NCBI RefSeq assembly: GCF_006065315.1
Contig: NZ_CP040749.1
Span: 4,796,001 to 4,860,000 of the forward strand
Direction: 5' to 3'
Origin: Aureibaculum algae
GTDB taxonomy: Bacteria; Bacteroidota; Bacteroidia; Flavobacteriales; Flavobacteriaceae
DNA: 64,000 nt
Under the pieces are notes generated by a model. That model did no database searches, had not been told where the DNA came from, and saw only the letters and a list, made by a program, of their open reading frames with translations. Both the position numbers and the translations under genes were made by a program. This document shows, piece after piece, positions 27,033 through 36,309 of the stretch; within the stretch, counting starts at the first letter, position 1, and each line of letters begins with the position of its first letter.

Positions 27033-28901
27033 ATGAAGAAAAAATTTATATACATATTATCATTATTTTTCAGCTTAGTAAGCTGTGAAGACTACCTTGA
27101 CGTAAACACCAATGTAGATGGCCCCTCTTATGCAGATGGTTATTTATATTTGGCAAATATTACCCAACAATACAATGGGGTTTATTGGGACGGACGTGCT
27201 TTAGCACCAATGGCTCAGATGTGGGGAACAGATAATTCTACTTATGACGGCTTTGCCGCCAATTATTACGCCTTAGGTAGTGATGCTGCTGGCGAAATTT
27301 GGAGGATGACGTATTGGAATCAAGGTCAGAACCTTGAAAACATGATTAATCAGTCTATAGCAGCAGAAGACTGGACTTTAGCAGGTATTGGCTATGCCAT
27401 GAAAGCTTTTAGCTGGGATTTGTTAACGAAGGTTCACGGTGAATTACCGATGAACGACGCTTTTGTACCTGATTTACTTTCACATGATTATGATTATCAA
27501 AAAGAAATCTATGCACAAGTAAGAGAGTGGGCCTATAAATCTATCGAATTATTAGAAAGAGCTGACGATCACGTATATGCTGATAAAATTAGTTCTAATG
27601 ACTTTATATATGAAGGAAATAAAGACAAGTGGATTAAATTTGCATATGCAGTTATTGTTCGTAATTTATCTTCTTTAACAAACAAAACAGATTTTGTAGC
27701 TAGTTATTCACAAGAATTGATAGATGCGGCAAGTAAATCTTTTCAAAGTCCTGATGATGACGCTACGGTAACAATTGCAGGAGGGTCACAATCTGCACCG
27801 TTCAGTTCATTTAATAATTTTTGGGGTACTGCCAGAGGCAATTTATTGGACAACTACTTTCAACATGAATATGCAGTACAAGTATTTACAGGTACGGTAC
27901 CAAAATATGACGAAGCAACAGGAGATAAAACAAACCTTGAATTTGCTAACCCATACTATCCTTACGAACTTGCTGATAATCAAATTATTACTGATACGCT
28001 AGTTAATGAACCAGGACATTTTGACCCAAGGGCAACCGTTAAGTTATCTACAACGAGCAATCCGAACTATGAAAACTTAAGTAATGCAGACAGTGTAAAA
28101 ACGTATCAGTATTATGGTGGTACGTTTACATCAGCAAGCGGTCCAATAGGTCAAGCACCATCTGTTTATGGAAGAAACGCAAACTCAGCTTATGAAGGTT
28201 CAGAACATGACGGAACTGGTCGTTGGTTATTTAGAGATGAGGCACCATACGTTATGACAACCTACGCTGAAATTCAGTTTTGTTTGGCAGAAGCGTATTG
28301 GAAAACAAACCAGACAACGCTGGCATTTGATGCTTTTAAAAGAGGTGTTAGTGCTGACATGCAAACATCTGCAAGATATATTAAAACAGGAACTTCTGGA
28401 AGTCCTACTGGTGGCGATAAAATTACAACTGCTTTATTTAATACATTAGCAGACGAATATCTAGAAGGCCCATTTGTAGCAGGATTAACAGACTTTTCAT
28501 TATCTCATATTATGATGCAGAAATGGGTATCTTTATATCCATGGGGAGCAGCAGAAGCATGGGTAGATATGCGTAAATATCACTTTGACGTAGATTATAC
28601 TGGTGAATACCCTAGTGAAGGTAACGGATGGACTCAAACCGTAGTAGAACAAAAATGGGATACGAACCCGTCTAAAGTATATAAAGGTCTCTATTTATCA
28701 CCGGCTCAAGTTCAAGGACGAAAAGGACCTTATAATATAAACAACGAAGGTTCTCCAAGTTATAGAATAAGACCACGTTTTAATTCTGAATATATGTGGA
28801 ATCTTAAATCTTTAGAGATACTTACACCGATATCTGGAACGGCTCCTAACTATCATACATCAATTCCTTGGTTTGCTTACCCTGGTGAGCTACCTCAATA
28901 A
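27033..28901 (+). CDS. SusD/RagB-like nutrient-binding outer-membrane lipoprotein
   Basis: The 622-residue lipoprotein has the lipobox SLVSC (cysteine near residue 18) followed by EDYLDVNTNVDGPS, typical of SusD-like type 2 proteins (PF12771). The helical TPR-like core includes 'IGYAMKAFSWDLLTKVHGEL'. It should lie on the cell surface as a lid over the SusC channel. The sequence continues to PGELPQ at the C-terminus, and its stop codon abuts the region of the next gene. The type 2 family is often found in peptide- or amino-sugar-related loci as well as glycan loci, so substrate identity cannot be read from the fold. Confidence 0.9.
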   Translation: MKKKFIYILSLFFSLVSCEDYLDVNTNVDGPSYADGYLYLANITQQYNGVYWDGRALAPMAQMWGTDNSTYDGFAANYYALGSDAAGEIWRMTYWNQGQNLENMINQSIAAEDWTLAGIGYAMKAFSWDLLTKVHGELPMNDAFVPDLLSHDYDYQKEIYAQVREWAYKSIELLERADDHVYADKISSNDFIYEGNKDKWIKFAYAVIVRNLSSLTNKTDFVASYSQELIDAASKSFQSPDDDATVTIAGGSQSAPFSSFNNFWGTARGNLLDNYFQHEYAVQVFTGTVPKYDEATGDKTNLEFANPYYPYELADNQIITDTLVNEPGHFDPRATVKLSTTSNPNYENLSNADSVKTYQYYGGTFTSASGPIGQAPSVYGRNANSAYEGSEHDGTGRWLFRDEAPYVMTTYAEIQFCLAEAYWKTNQTTLAFDAFKRGVSADMQTSARYIKTGTSGSPTGGDKITTALFNTLADEYLEGPFVAGLTDFSLSHIMMQKWVSLYPWGAAEAWVDMRKYHFDVDYTGEYPSEGNGWTQTVVEQKWDTNPSKVYKGLYLSPAQVQGRKGPYNINNEGSPSYRIRPRFNSEYMWNLKSLEILTPISGTAPNYHTSIPWFAYPGELPQ

Positions 28902-28948
28902 TGAGATATGTTAACACAAGAATTATACAAAACAAGAAATATACAAAT

Positions 28949-29809
28949 ATGAAAAATATAACTAAAATAGGATTATTTCTCCTTTGCACTTTTTTAGTTG
29001 CAAGTTGTGAGAAAAATGAGATAGAATATATGGCTGAGGACGTTAGTGTAACTACCGCACAATTCCAAATATTTTATATGGTTCCAATAAGCACTGGATC
29101 TTCAAATTATATAAATAAAATAGAACTGAATGGCGACCTATTATCAACTGACGCTTCTCCATTAAAAGTAAATAGTTACCTTCCAACAAGTGCAGGTAAA
29201 TATTATACCACCCAAGCAGGAGCTTCAAAACTGAGTTTCTATAAAGGCTCTAATTTAGATCTAGTTTATGATGTTACTGTAGATTTACCAGCAGGAAAAT
29301 CTACTGTAATCATTTATAACTTTGATGAAGCTCCACTTGTTTTAGATGCTAAGGTACCATATCCTTCGTATGTAACAGACGGAACTGGTGATTATACAAA
29401 TATTAGGTTTTATAACCTAATGTATGAGTCTGAAGGTATTCCTACTGACTTAACCTTACAGTATCAATTTCAATATACTTTAGATTACGATACCGGCGAA
29501 AAAAGTGAATGGGCAAATGTTGGCGAGCCTGTTGCTTTTGGTGAAGCCACTTCTTGGAGTAGAGTAACTGTAAATAAAACAGTAGAAATCTCTTCTGGTA
29601 ATGGAAGGGTTGATTATCGTATTAGAGTAATAGGCGATGATGGATCAGATCAAGGAAACCTAATTCTTAAAAATTCATACGGAAATATGGTGGAATATAG
29701 TGATTGGTGGACCGGATATATTGGTTATGCAAGACACCATATGTTTATAGGTTATCGTAATGATTCACCAACATACCGTGCACGTGTTAGACAGAATACC
29801 GCATTATAA
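28949..29809 (+). CDS. Surface or periplasmic lipoprotein of the SusCD locus (DUF4397-like)
   Basis: I prefer ATG 28949 over the earlier in-frame ATG at 28901, because it begins directly with a lipoprotein signal (KIGLFLLCTFLVASC, Cys at residue ~20). This leaves a 286-residue beta-rich protein. Residues ~30-130 (FQIFYMVPISTG, LPAGKSTVIIYN) resemble DUF4397-like immunoglobulin-fold modules. The C-terminal part is rich in Trp and Tyr. It follows susD by ~48 bp and is closed by a terminator, so it is the last gene of the SusCD operon. It is likely an accessory substrate-binding lipoprotein. Confidence 0.7.
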   Translation: MKNITKIGLFLLCTFLVASCEKNEIEYMAEDVSVTTAQFQIFYMVPISTGSSNYINKIELNGDLLSTDASPLKVNSYLPTSAGKYYTTQAGASKLSFYKGSNLDLVYDVTVDLPAGKSTVIIYNFDEAPLVLDAKVPYPSYVTDGTGDYTNIRFYNLMYESEGIPTDLTLQYQFQYTLDYDTGEKSEWANVGEPVAFGEATSWSRVTVNKTVEISSGNGRVDYRIRVIGDDGSDQGNLILKNSYGNMVEYSDWWTGYIGYARHHMFIGYRNDSPTYRARVRQNTAL

Positions 29810-29830
29810 TTAGCAATTAAACCCAAGAGA

Positions 29831-29866
29831 AAAGCCAACTAATTAATTTTAGTTGGCTTTCTTTTT
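29831..29866 (+). terminator. Rho-independent terminator of the SusCD operon
   Basis: AAAGCCAACT (29831-29840) pairs with AGTTGGCTTT (29851-29860), and CTTTTT follows. It lies 22 bp after the lipoprotein stop. Confidence 0.85.
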
Positions 29867-29913
29867 ATGAATATTTTTAACCTTTGTTTGTCTATAAACC
29901 TGAATTAAATCAA

Positions 29914-30336
29914 CTAGTTCTCAATATACTTTATCTCCGTAGTAACCTCAGCAAACTGTCTAAACATCTCCATCACACCACAATATCTATCTACTGATAA
30001 ATTAACAGATTTTTCAATTTTATCTTTTTTAAAATCTGAACCATAGAAATTATAAACTACATGAACTTTTTTAAAATATTTAGGATGCTCTTCAGTAAGC
30101 TCAGCTGTAATATCAATGTTAAATTCATCAACTTCAGCTCTCATTTTCTTTAATAGCGAAACAACATCCAATCCAGAACACCCAGCCAATGCAGAAAGCA
30201 TTAGAGCCTTTGGTCTATATCCTTCTCCTTTACCACCATCATCAGGACCGGCATCAATCATTAAATTTAATCCACTAGGATTCGTAGATTCAAATTTCAT
30301 ATCACCTTTCCAAGTAGTTTTTACTGTATTTGTCAT
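29914..30336 (-). CDS. OsmC-family peroxiredoxin-like protein
   Basis: The 140-residue protein has the OsmC fold pattern: GP.....G...PKALMLSALAGCSGLD with Cys53, and VDRYCGVMEMF with Cys119. These are the two redox cysteines of the family, which reduces organic hydroperoxides using thiols. The length is typical. The start codon overlaps the stop of the upstream PLP gene by four bases (30333-30336), so it is the last gene of a three-gene operon. Confidence 0.9.
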   Translation of the reverse strand: MTNTVKTTWKGDMKFESTNPSGLNLMIDAGPDDGGKGEGYRPKALMLSALAGCSGLDVVSLLKKMRAEVDEFNIDITAELTEEHPKYFKKVHVVYNFYGSDFKKDKIEKSVNLSVDRYCGVMEMFRQFAEVTTEIKYIEN

Positions 30337-31361
30337 TGCTTTTTATTTAAAATTTGTATTAATCTTTTTAAATCTTCTTCTGTATGATTCGCTGTGATTA
30401 CAATTCTATTCATCATGTTTTTATAAGTAGGATATTTAAAATTTGTAATAATAATACCTTCAGCAAATAGCTTATTATAAACACGCTCATCTTCACTGTA
30501 AATAACAGGATAATTTTTATTGAATTTTATACCGTCCTTAACCACTAATTTATCTGTAATAAAATTTAAATTCTTTGCTAATCTTTTCTTTTGAGTCTCA
30601 TAAATAGTCTCAGCCTTACAATATGCTTCTAAATATGCAGGATTTGCAGCGGAAGAAGACACAAACATTGATTCATTTCTTAACTTAGTGATAAATTCTC
30701 TATTGCCAGCAATTATTCCTCCAGATAAACTTAAGGCCTTTCCAATAGAGGAAACCATAATTTTACTTTCAACAATTGAATGTTGTATACCGCCAAAAAC
30801 GCCATTACCATTCTCACCCAAAACCCCTAAACTATGTGATTCATCAATTACTAATGTAATTTTTTTAGATGTTGATATGTTATCTAAAAAAGCAAAAGAT
30901 ACTGGAGCTACTTCTAGGCCTAAGATAGCATCAACCGTAATTACAATTTCTTCCTCCGTAGCTTCAAGCAGTCGCGGATGTAACTCGTCATCAATAAACA
31001 AAGGCAAGCTACCGTTTGCTAAAATTGCAGGATGTGTCTTTGGGTAATGAAAAAATATGGGATTTGACTTCTTCAAAAAATCAATAACCAATCTACCTGC
31101 TAGTGTTCCAGACGAAACAGTTAATACATCCTCCGCACCTATTTGTTCAGCAAAATAGTTTTCAAACTGATCATATATTGAAAGTTTAATATTTGAATTA
31201 CGTGAACTACCATAAAAAGTTCCCCATTTTTTGATAGCCCCCATAAGAATGTCCACAAACTCAGGGTGTGTTGCTAAGCCCAAATATCCAGTTCCGCCGA
31301 AATATAGGTATTCATTACCCTCAACAGTAATGGTTCTATCCGGAAAATTATCTACAATCAT
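30333..31361 (-). CDS. PLP-dependent aminotransferase-fold enzyme (BioF/KBL-like)
   Basis: The 342-residue fold-type I PLP enzyme has YFGGTGYLGLA near the N-terminus, D173-E-S-H176 in VIDESHSLGVLG, and the Schiff-base lysine K208 in SSIGKALSLSGG. These match the alpha-oxoamine synthase family (8-amino-7-oxononanoate synthase, glycine C-acetyltransferase). It is about 50 residues shorter than classical BioF, and no other biotin genes are nearby, so biotin synthesis is doubtful. It sits between the dipeptide epimerase (one-base overlap) and OsmC, suggesting amino-acid catabolism or modification downstream of peptide uptake. Confidence 0.8.
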   Translation of the reverse strand: MIVDNFPDRTITVEGNEYLYFGGTGYLGLATHPEFVDILMGAIKKWGTFYGSSRNSNIKLSIYDQFENYFAEQIGAEDVLTVSSGTLAGRLVIDFLKKSNPIFFHYPKTHPAILANGSLPLFIDDELHPRLLEATEEEIVITVDAILGLEVAPVSFAFLDNISTSKKITLVIDESHSLGVLGENGNGVFGGIQHSIVESKIMVSSIGKALSLSGGIIAGNREFITKLRNESMFVSSSAANPAYLEAYCKAETIYETQKKRLAKNLNFITDKLVVKDGIKFNKNYPVIYSEDERVYNKLFAEGIIITNFKYPTYKNMMNRIVITANHTEEDLKRLIQILNKKQ

Positions 31362-32374
31362 TAAGCAATTAATTTAACTCCGGTACCGTTCAACTCACTA
31401 TATGTAATAACCCCATCAGTAATGGTAATACCATCGGCAATATCATTTGAAAGTAAGATCGCTCCATCCATATCAACAAAATCCAATAAAGGCAATAAAT
31501 GAGCAATTGCAGATATACCAACAGAAGATTCCGTCATACAACCCACCATCGTTTTCATTCCTAGTTTTCTAGCCTTTTCTAACATACGTTTTCCAGAAGT
31601 TAACCCACCACATTTGGTCAATTTTACATTAACACCATGAAAGTGATTGTGGCATTTCATTACATCTCCCTCTACCATACAACTTTCGTCTGCGATAATT
31701 GGTAACACTGATTTTAAGAATAATGTTTTATGTCCACCCCAATCATCTGCTTTTAAAGGTTGCTCTATAAACTCTACTCCCAATTCTTTTAATACAACTG
31801 CATTTTTGAGTGTTTCATCAACCGACCAACCACAATTGGCATCTACTCTAAAAACAGCATCGGTATGTTTTCTCAATTCTTTAATTATGGCAATATCTTC
31901 TTTTGTACCCAACTTAATTTTATACAAAGGCCAAGGTTTTTCCTTTAGTTTAGAAACCATTTTTTCAATGGTATCAATACCTATAGTATAATCAGTGATT
32001 GGGTTATTATTAATATCGAGCCCCCAATAATCATATAGTTTTACTCCCTTTTTTCTTGCATACAAATCATTGTAAGCCAAGTCTAATGCACAGAGAGCAA
32101 ACATATTATCCTTTAATTTAGGATACATTATTTGCCAAAACGCTGAAGGTTCCAACGTTGCATTCGCTTTAATTAAGGATTCCAATGCAGTTAAATCAGC
32201 AGACATCTTTTCAATAGTAGCCCCATAATATGGGTTCGCTGTGGCTTCTCCATAACCAGAAAATTCTCCATCTTTTAATTCAACGACAAGACTTTCTTGA
32301 ACGTCTCTTGCTTCTCTTGAAATTCGAAATGTATGTTCTAGTTTTAACTCGTAAGGTCTAAGTATTAGTTGCAT
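31361..32374 (-). CDS. Dipeptide epimerase (L-Ala-D/L-Glu epimerase type), enolase superfamily
   Basis: The 337-residue enolase-superfamily protein has the catalytic K152-x-K154 (YKIKLG), the metal ligands D178 (DANCGW), E204 (IEQPL) and D229 (ADES), and the second lysine region NVKLTKCGG (K251/K254). This is the arrangement of the L-Ala-D/L-Glu epimerases, which let cells use the dipeptide of peptidoglycan stems. It is the first gene of a minus-strand operon with the PLP enzyme and OsmC. Together with NamZ and SusC/SusD nearby it supports a peptidoglycan-recycling theme. Epimerases of this family also act on other dipeptides, so the exact substrate is open. Confidence 0.9.
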   Translation of the reverse strand: MQLILRPYELKLEHTFRISREARDVQESLVVELKDGEFSGYGEATANPYYGATIEKMSADLTALESLIKANATLEPSAFWQIMYPKLKDNMFALCALDLAYNDLYARKKGVKLYDYWGLDINNNPITDYTIGIDTIEKMVSKLKEKPWPLYKIKLGTKEDIAIIKELRKHTDAVFRVDANCGWSVDETLKNAVVLKELGVEFIEQPLKADDWGGHKTLFLKSVLPIIADESCMVEGDVMKCHNHFHGVNVKLTKCGGLTSGKRMLEKARKLGMKTMVGCMTESSVGISAIAHLLPLLDFVDMDGAILLSNDIADGITITDGVITYSELNGTGVKLIA

Positions 32375-32672
32375 AAAATTATATTTAATGAAAATTAAAA
32401 ATAAGGGTATTTATCCAAATAACAATAAAACAATTATTAAAATGAATAGATTATTTTTTTGAAATTTAGAACATAATTTCATCAATTAAAACCATCTGTA
32501 GATAATAATCAACGAAGCTAAATAGGAATTTTTAAATTCTGATATTCTAAAAAAATTAGTTCGGTTATTGGGTTTACTTTTTCTACTTTGAGATTTAGTT
32601 GTAATTTGGTACTTCTAAATTTTAGAGTTTTTAATCTAAAATCTCAAGTCTAACATCTCAAATCAAAATTAT

Positions 32673-33263
32673 ATGCCTTTAGTTACTCCATTATCATCAG
32701 AACACGATATAGAAACCAAGAAATTAGCTGAATTTTTTAATGAGACCTTAGGGTTTTGCCCCAATTCAGTTTTAACGATGCAACGCAGACCTGCAATTAG
32801 TAAAGCATTTATCAATTTAAACAAAGCGGTAATGGCAAATGAAGGCAGGGTAACCTCAGCCTTAAAACGAATGATTGCTTGGGTAAGTAGTAATTCAACA
32901 GGATGTCGTTACTGCCAAGCTCATGCTATAAGAGCCGCAGAACGTTATGGAGCAGAACAAGAACAATTAGATAATATTTGGGAATACAGAACACATCCTG
33001 CATTTAATGAAGCTGAACGTGCTGCACTTGACTTTTCATTGGCAGCAAGTCAAGTACCAAACGATGTAGACGAACAAATTAAAAAAAGGTTATATGAATA
33101 TTGGGACGAGGGCGAAATTGTAGAAATGTTAGGTGTAATTTCTCTATTTGGATACTTAAACAGATGGAACGACTCCATGGGTACGTCTATAGAAGAAGGT
33201 GCTATTGAAAGTGGTAATCAATATTTAGGGAAACATGGTTGGGAAAAAGGAAAACATATTTAA
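32673..33263 (+). CDS. Carboxymuconolactone decarboxylase/AhpD-family peroxidase-related protein
   Basis: The 196-residue protein carries C78-x-x-C81-x-x-H84 (TGCRYCQAHAIRAAE), the active-site signature of AhpD-like members of the CMD family. Around it are the family's helices (ALKRMIAWVSS, ALDFSLAASQVP). Such proteins are thiol peroxidases or their reductase adaptors. It precedes recJ by 40 bp on the same strand, and co-transcription is possible. The 298-bp AT-rich spacer upstream holds its promoter region. A degenerate inverted pair GAGATTTAG / CTAAAATCTC is visible at about 32590-32646, but no clean -7 box. Confidence 0.85.
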   Translation: MPLVTPLSSEHDIETKKLAEFFNETLGFCPNSVLTMQRRPAISKAFINLNKAVMANEGRVTSALKRMIAWVSSNSTGCRYCQAHAIRAAERYGAEQEQLDNIWEYRTHPAFNEAERAALDFSLAASQVPNDVDEQIKKRLYEYWDEGEIVEMLGVISLFGYLNRWNDSMGTSIEEGAIESGNQYLGKHGWEKGKHI

Positions 33264-33303
33264 TAAATTTTAAATAAAAAAAATACTTATAAAAAACAAT
33301 ACT

Positions 33304-35001
33304 ATGCGTTGGACATTAAAGCCTTTACCAACATTAGATAAAGTAAGTAGCTTAGCAAAAAAGTTGTCTATTGACACTAATTTGGCTACGCTTTTAGTGC
33401 AACGCAACATTGAAACTTTCGAGGAAGCCAAATCATTTTTTAGACCAGATTTATCGAAGTTACATGATCCTTTTTTAATGCAAGACATGCAAAAAGCAGT
33501 TGATCGTATTGAAAAAGCAATGGCTAATGATGAAAATATTTTGGTCTTTGGTGATTATGACGTTGATGGCACAACGGCAGTCTCTTTAATGTCTTCTTAT
33601 TTAAAAACTTATTATCCAAATGTTGCTACTTATATTCCGGATAGATACCAAGAAGGTTATGGTATTTCTTATAAAGGTATCGACTTTGCTGAAGACAATA
33701 ACTTTTCATTAATTATTGCACTAGATTGTGGTGTAAAAGCAATTGATAAAGTTGAGTATGCCAACAATAAAAATATTGATTTTATTATTTGCGATCACCA
33801 TAGGCCTGGTAACGAACTTCCTAAAGCAGCAGCCGTTTTAGACCCAAAAAGAGAAGATTGCAACTATCCATTTGATGAATTATGTGGTTGCGGTGTCGGC
33901 TTTAAATTAGTGCAAGCGTTGGCGTCTCGAAGAAATCAAACTATTGACGATTTAATGCCGTATTTAGATTTGCTAGCAACTGCTATTGCCGCAGATATTG
34001 TACCCATGAATGGTGAAAATAGAATTCTTGCCTATTTTGGATTGGAACGAATTAACACCAACCCTAGAAGTGGAATTAGAGCCATGACTCATCAGTTAAA
34101 AAAAGAGGTGTTAACCATTACCGACGTTGTTTTTGTGATTGCCCCAAGAATAAATGCAGTAGGTAGAATGAAACATGGAAATTATGCTGTTGAATTGTTA
34201 TGTGAAGAAGATTTTGAAACAGCTCAAACTATGGCAGCTGATATTGAAGTTTTTAATAACGACCGTCGCGATCTTGATAAATTAATTACCATTGAAGCCC
34301 TACAGCAAATTAAAGAAAATAATGAAACGGAAGATTTTTCTTCAGTAGTTTACCAAGAAGATTGGCATAAAGGTGTCATTGGTATCGTTGCTTCTCGTTT
34401 AATTGAAAATTATTATCGCCCAACTCTAGTCTTTACTAAAAGTGGTGATAAATTAGCAGCTTCCGCTCGTTCTGTAAGTGGATTTGATGTCTACAATGCA
34501 CTAGAAGCCTGCTCAGAATTTATTGAGCAATTTGGAGGTCATAAATATGCTGCAGGACTTACCTTATCACAAGAAAATTATAAAAATTTTAAAGATAAGT
34601 TCGAAGAAGTAGTAAAAAATAGTATTCCTCCAGAACTATTACAACCAGAGATTAAAATTGATTTAGAGTTAGAATTATCAGCAGTAACTCCAAAATTCTA
34701 TAGAATTCTACAACAGTTTGCACCTTGTGGCCCTCTAAATATGAGCCCTGTTTTTATGAGTAAAAATGTAAAAGACACAGGTTATTCTAGAAAAGTTGGT
34801 GCAGATGAAGATCACTTAAAATTGAGTATTGTTTCAGAAGACGGAACAAAATTTAACGGTATTGGTTTTAATTTAGGTAAAAAACATGCCGAAATCTCAA
34901 ATGGACAACCTTTTGATATTGTTTATACCATTGATGAAAACACTTGGAACGGCAATACTTCATTGCAATTGATAGTGAAGGATGTGAGGGTAAGTGATTA
35001 G
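33304..35001 (+). CDS. recJ: Single-stranded-DNA-specific exonuclease RecJ
   Basis: The 565-residue DHH-family nuclease has motif I FGDYDVDGT (D84, D86, D88), ALDCGVKA, motif III CDHHRPG (D164-H165-H166), the GCGVGFKL region, and the DHHA1-type 'LAASARSVSGFDVYNAL' followed by FGGHKYAAG. The C-terminal OB-like domain ends at VKDVRVSD. It is a 5'-3' ssDNA exonuclease in recombination and mismatch repair. The length is normal for Bacteroidota. Confidence 0.97.
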   Translation: MRWTLKPLPTLDKVSSLAKKLSIDTNLATLLVQRNIETFEEAKSFFRPDLSKLHDPFLMQDMQKAVDRIEKAMANDENILVFGDYDVDGTTAVSLMSSYLKTYYPNVATYIPDRYQEGYGISYKGIDFAEDNNFSLIIALDCGVKAIDKVEYANNKNIDFIICDHHRPGNELPKAAAVLDPKREDCNYPFDELCGCGVGFKLVQALASRRNQTIDDLMPYLDLLATAIAADIVPMNGENRILAYFGLERINTNPRSGIRAMTHQLKKEVLTITDVVFVIAPRINAVGRMKHGNYAVELLCEEDFETAQTMAADIEVFNNDRRDLDKLITIEALQQIKENNETEDFSSVVYQEDWHKGVIGIVASRLIENYYRPTLVFTKSGDKLAASARSVSGFDVYNALEACSEFIEQFGGHKYAAGLTLSQENYKNFKDKFEEVVKNSIPPELLQPEIKIDLELELSAVTPKFYRILQQFAPCGPLNMSPVFMSKNVKDTGYSRKVGADEDHLKLSIVSEDGTKFNGIGFNLGKKHAEISNGQPFDIVYTIDENTWNGNTSLQLIVKDVRVSD

Positions 35002-35126
35002 CACTTTATTTTACTAAAAACAGAATGTTATAGCCATATAGTTTAGCGAGTTTTGATCATTTAAACAACAGTAAAACTTCTAGAGATAAAAATTAACAAA
35101 CTAAATAAATACTAATACAAATACAA

Positions 35127-35612
35127 ATGAAAAAAGTACTTTTATGTCTAGTTTGTATTGTAATTCTATCATGTAAGAATGACCTCTCCAAACATTTTGA
35201 GGAGAATAAAGACAGTTTTATAGAACTATCTCAAATCATTAAGAAGAATGATCATTATTTCTTTAATAATTCTGATTTACCTAGATGGTACGGAAGACCA
35301 ATGTTCCAAAAAAGATATGAAGATCTAGAACAAACAAGTAAATTAAAATCTTTAGATATAAAAAATTATAACCTCATCCAAAAACTATTAAAGAAACTAG
35401 GTATTTATAAGTTTTATAGCACAAAGGGAGGTGATTTATTTTTTAACTTTAAGAAGAAAGATTATTTTATTTATTCTAAAAATTATTTCATTGCTTTTCT
35501 TGAGTCAGGCAGTGTGGGTTTTGAAAATTTTGGAGATTGTTATATTGGTGAAATTGAAAAAATTGAAAATAAATGGTATAAAGGTTTTTGTAAATCATCT
35601 CCAGCAAACTAA
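35127..35612 (+). CDS. Small lipoprotein of unknown function
   Basis: The 161-residue protein begins with a lipoprotein signal (LLCLVCIVILSCKND, Cys at ~16). The mature part is Lys/Phe/Tyr-rich with no recognisable domain. It stands alone between recJ and the DUF559 array. Base composition is very AT-rich. The function is unknown. Confidence 0.6.
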   Translation: MKKVLLCLVCIVILSCKNDLSKHFEENKDSFIELSQIIKKNDHYFFNNSDLPRWYGRPMFQKRYEDLEQTSKLKSLDIKNYNLIQKLLKKLGIYKFYSTKGGDLFFNFKKKDYFIYSKNYFIAFLESGSVGFENFGDCYIGEIEKIENKWYKGFCKSSPAN

Positions 35613-35700
35613 AGGTCAGTTCTAGGCAGTCGGTGAGTTCATTTAAAGATGCAAATCGAAACTCTTCTCCCAGTAATTATCCCCTTGAGGATTAGGGTGA

Positions 35701-36060
35701 AACAAAATAGTTCCATTTAACTCAGAATTAAAAGAACTGGCTCGTCAACTAAGAAAAAACAGTACGTTGCCAGAAGTATTATTATGGCAAAAAATAAAGA
35801 AAAAATCACTTGGAGTACAGTTTCATAGACAAGTTCCGATGCTAAATTACATTGTTGATTTTTATTGCCATGAAATTGGTTTAGCGATAGAGATTGATGG
35901 TAAAAGTCACGATTTTAATTTTGAAAATGATGCTGATAGACAGGCCAAAATTGAAGCCTATGGAGTTCAATTTTTGAGATTTTCTAACGATGAAATATTA
36001 AACAATATGTTTAGTGTGTCATTAATTATTGAAAATAAAGTGAAAGAGCTCCTTGAATAA
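35701..36060 (+). pseudogene. DUF559 endonuclease copy 1, 5'-truncated
   Basis: From 35701 the frame matches the three intact copies downstream (NKIVPFNSELKELARQL...), but the ATG-AGA start is gone. The codon before AAC is TGA (35698-35700), and the left flank CCCCTTGAGGATTAGGGTGA is a shortened form of the left terminal repeat with its second half and leader deleted. The nearest usable start is TTG 35767, which would drop the first ~23 residues. The rest, including IEIDGKSHD and the 3' inverted repeat (36062-36088), is intact and nearly identical to its sisters. It is probably a decayed or non-autonomous copy. Confidence 0.75.
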
Positions 36061-36088
36061 AACACCCCTAAAGTCCCCTCAAGGGGAC

Positions 36089-36309
36089 AATCATTTCCAT
36101 TTTACACTTAAGGGTAAAAATAAACCTACTAGTCAACTAAGAAAGAAGGCTACTTACGTTATTAATGCAAAGCCCTTTCCGTAAACAAAATGCTCCCTCA
36201 AGGGGACAATCATTTCCATTTAACACTTAAGGACTAAAAAAACTTACTAGTCAACTAAGAAAGAACGTTACTTACATTATTAAAACTAAATCCTTTCGGT
36301 ACACAAAAT
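36089..36309. repeat. Two tandem ~118-bp internally deleted DUF559-element derivatives
   Basis: The spacer between copies 1 and 2 has palindromes at 36073-36088, 36192-36207 and 36310-36325, a period of 118-119 bp. Each unit contains CATTTCCATTTTACACTTAA (or a close variant) and CTAGTCAACTAAGAAAGAA, which align with the start of the DUF559 gene (ATTCCATATAACTCAGAACT and CTCGTCAACTAAGAAAAAA). TTATTAATGCAAA corresponds to ATTATTATGGCAAAA. The units are thus gene fragments that lost the 3' two thirds. Confidence 0.75.

Noticed and set aside
28901..28948. Upstream start (ATG 28901) for the lipoprotein gene
   Set aside because: It would put 16 polar residues before a perfect lipoprotein signal; ATG 28949 begins the signal directly.
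30688..31047. Plus-strand open frame of 119 codons
   Set aside because: It is antisense to the PLP enzyme with clear catalytic motifs, so it is a shadow frame.
30333..31361. Genuine BioF in a biotin operon
   Set aside because: The protein is short for BioF and no bioA, bioB, bioD or bioW lies nearby; left as a BioF/KBL-like enzyme.
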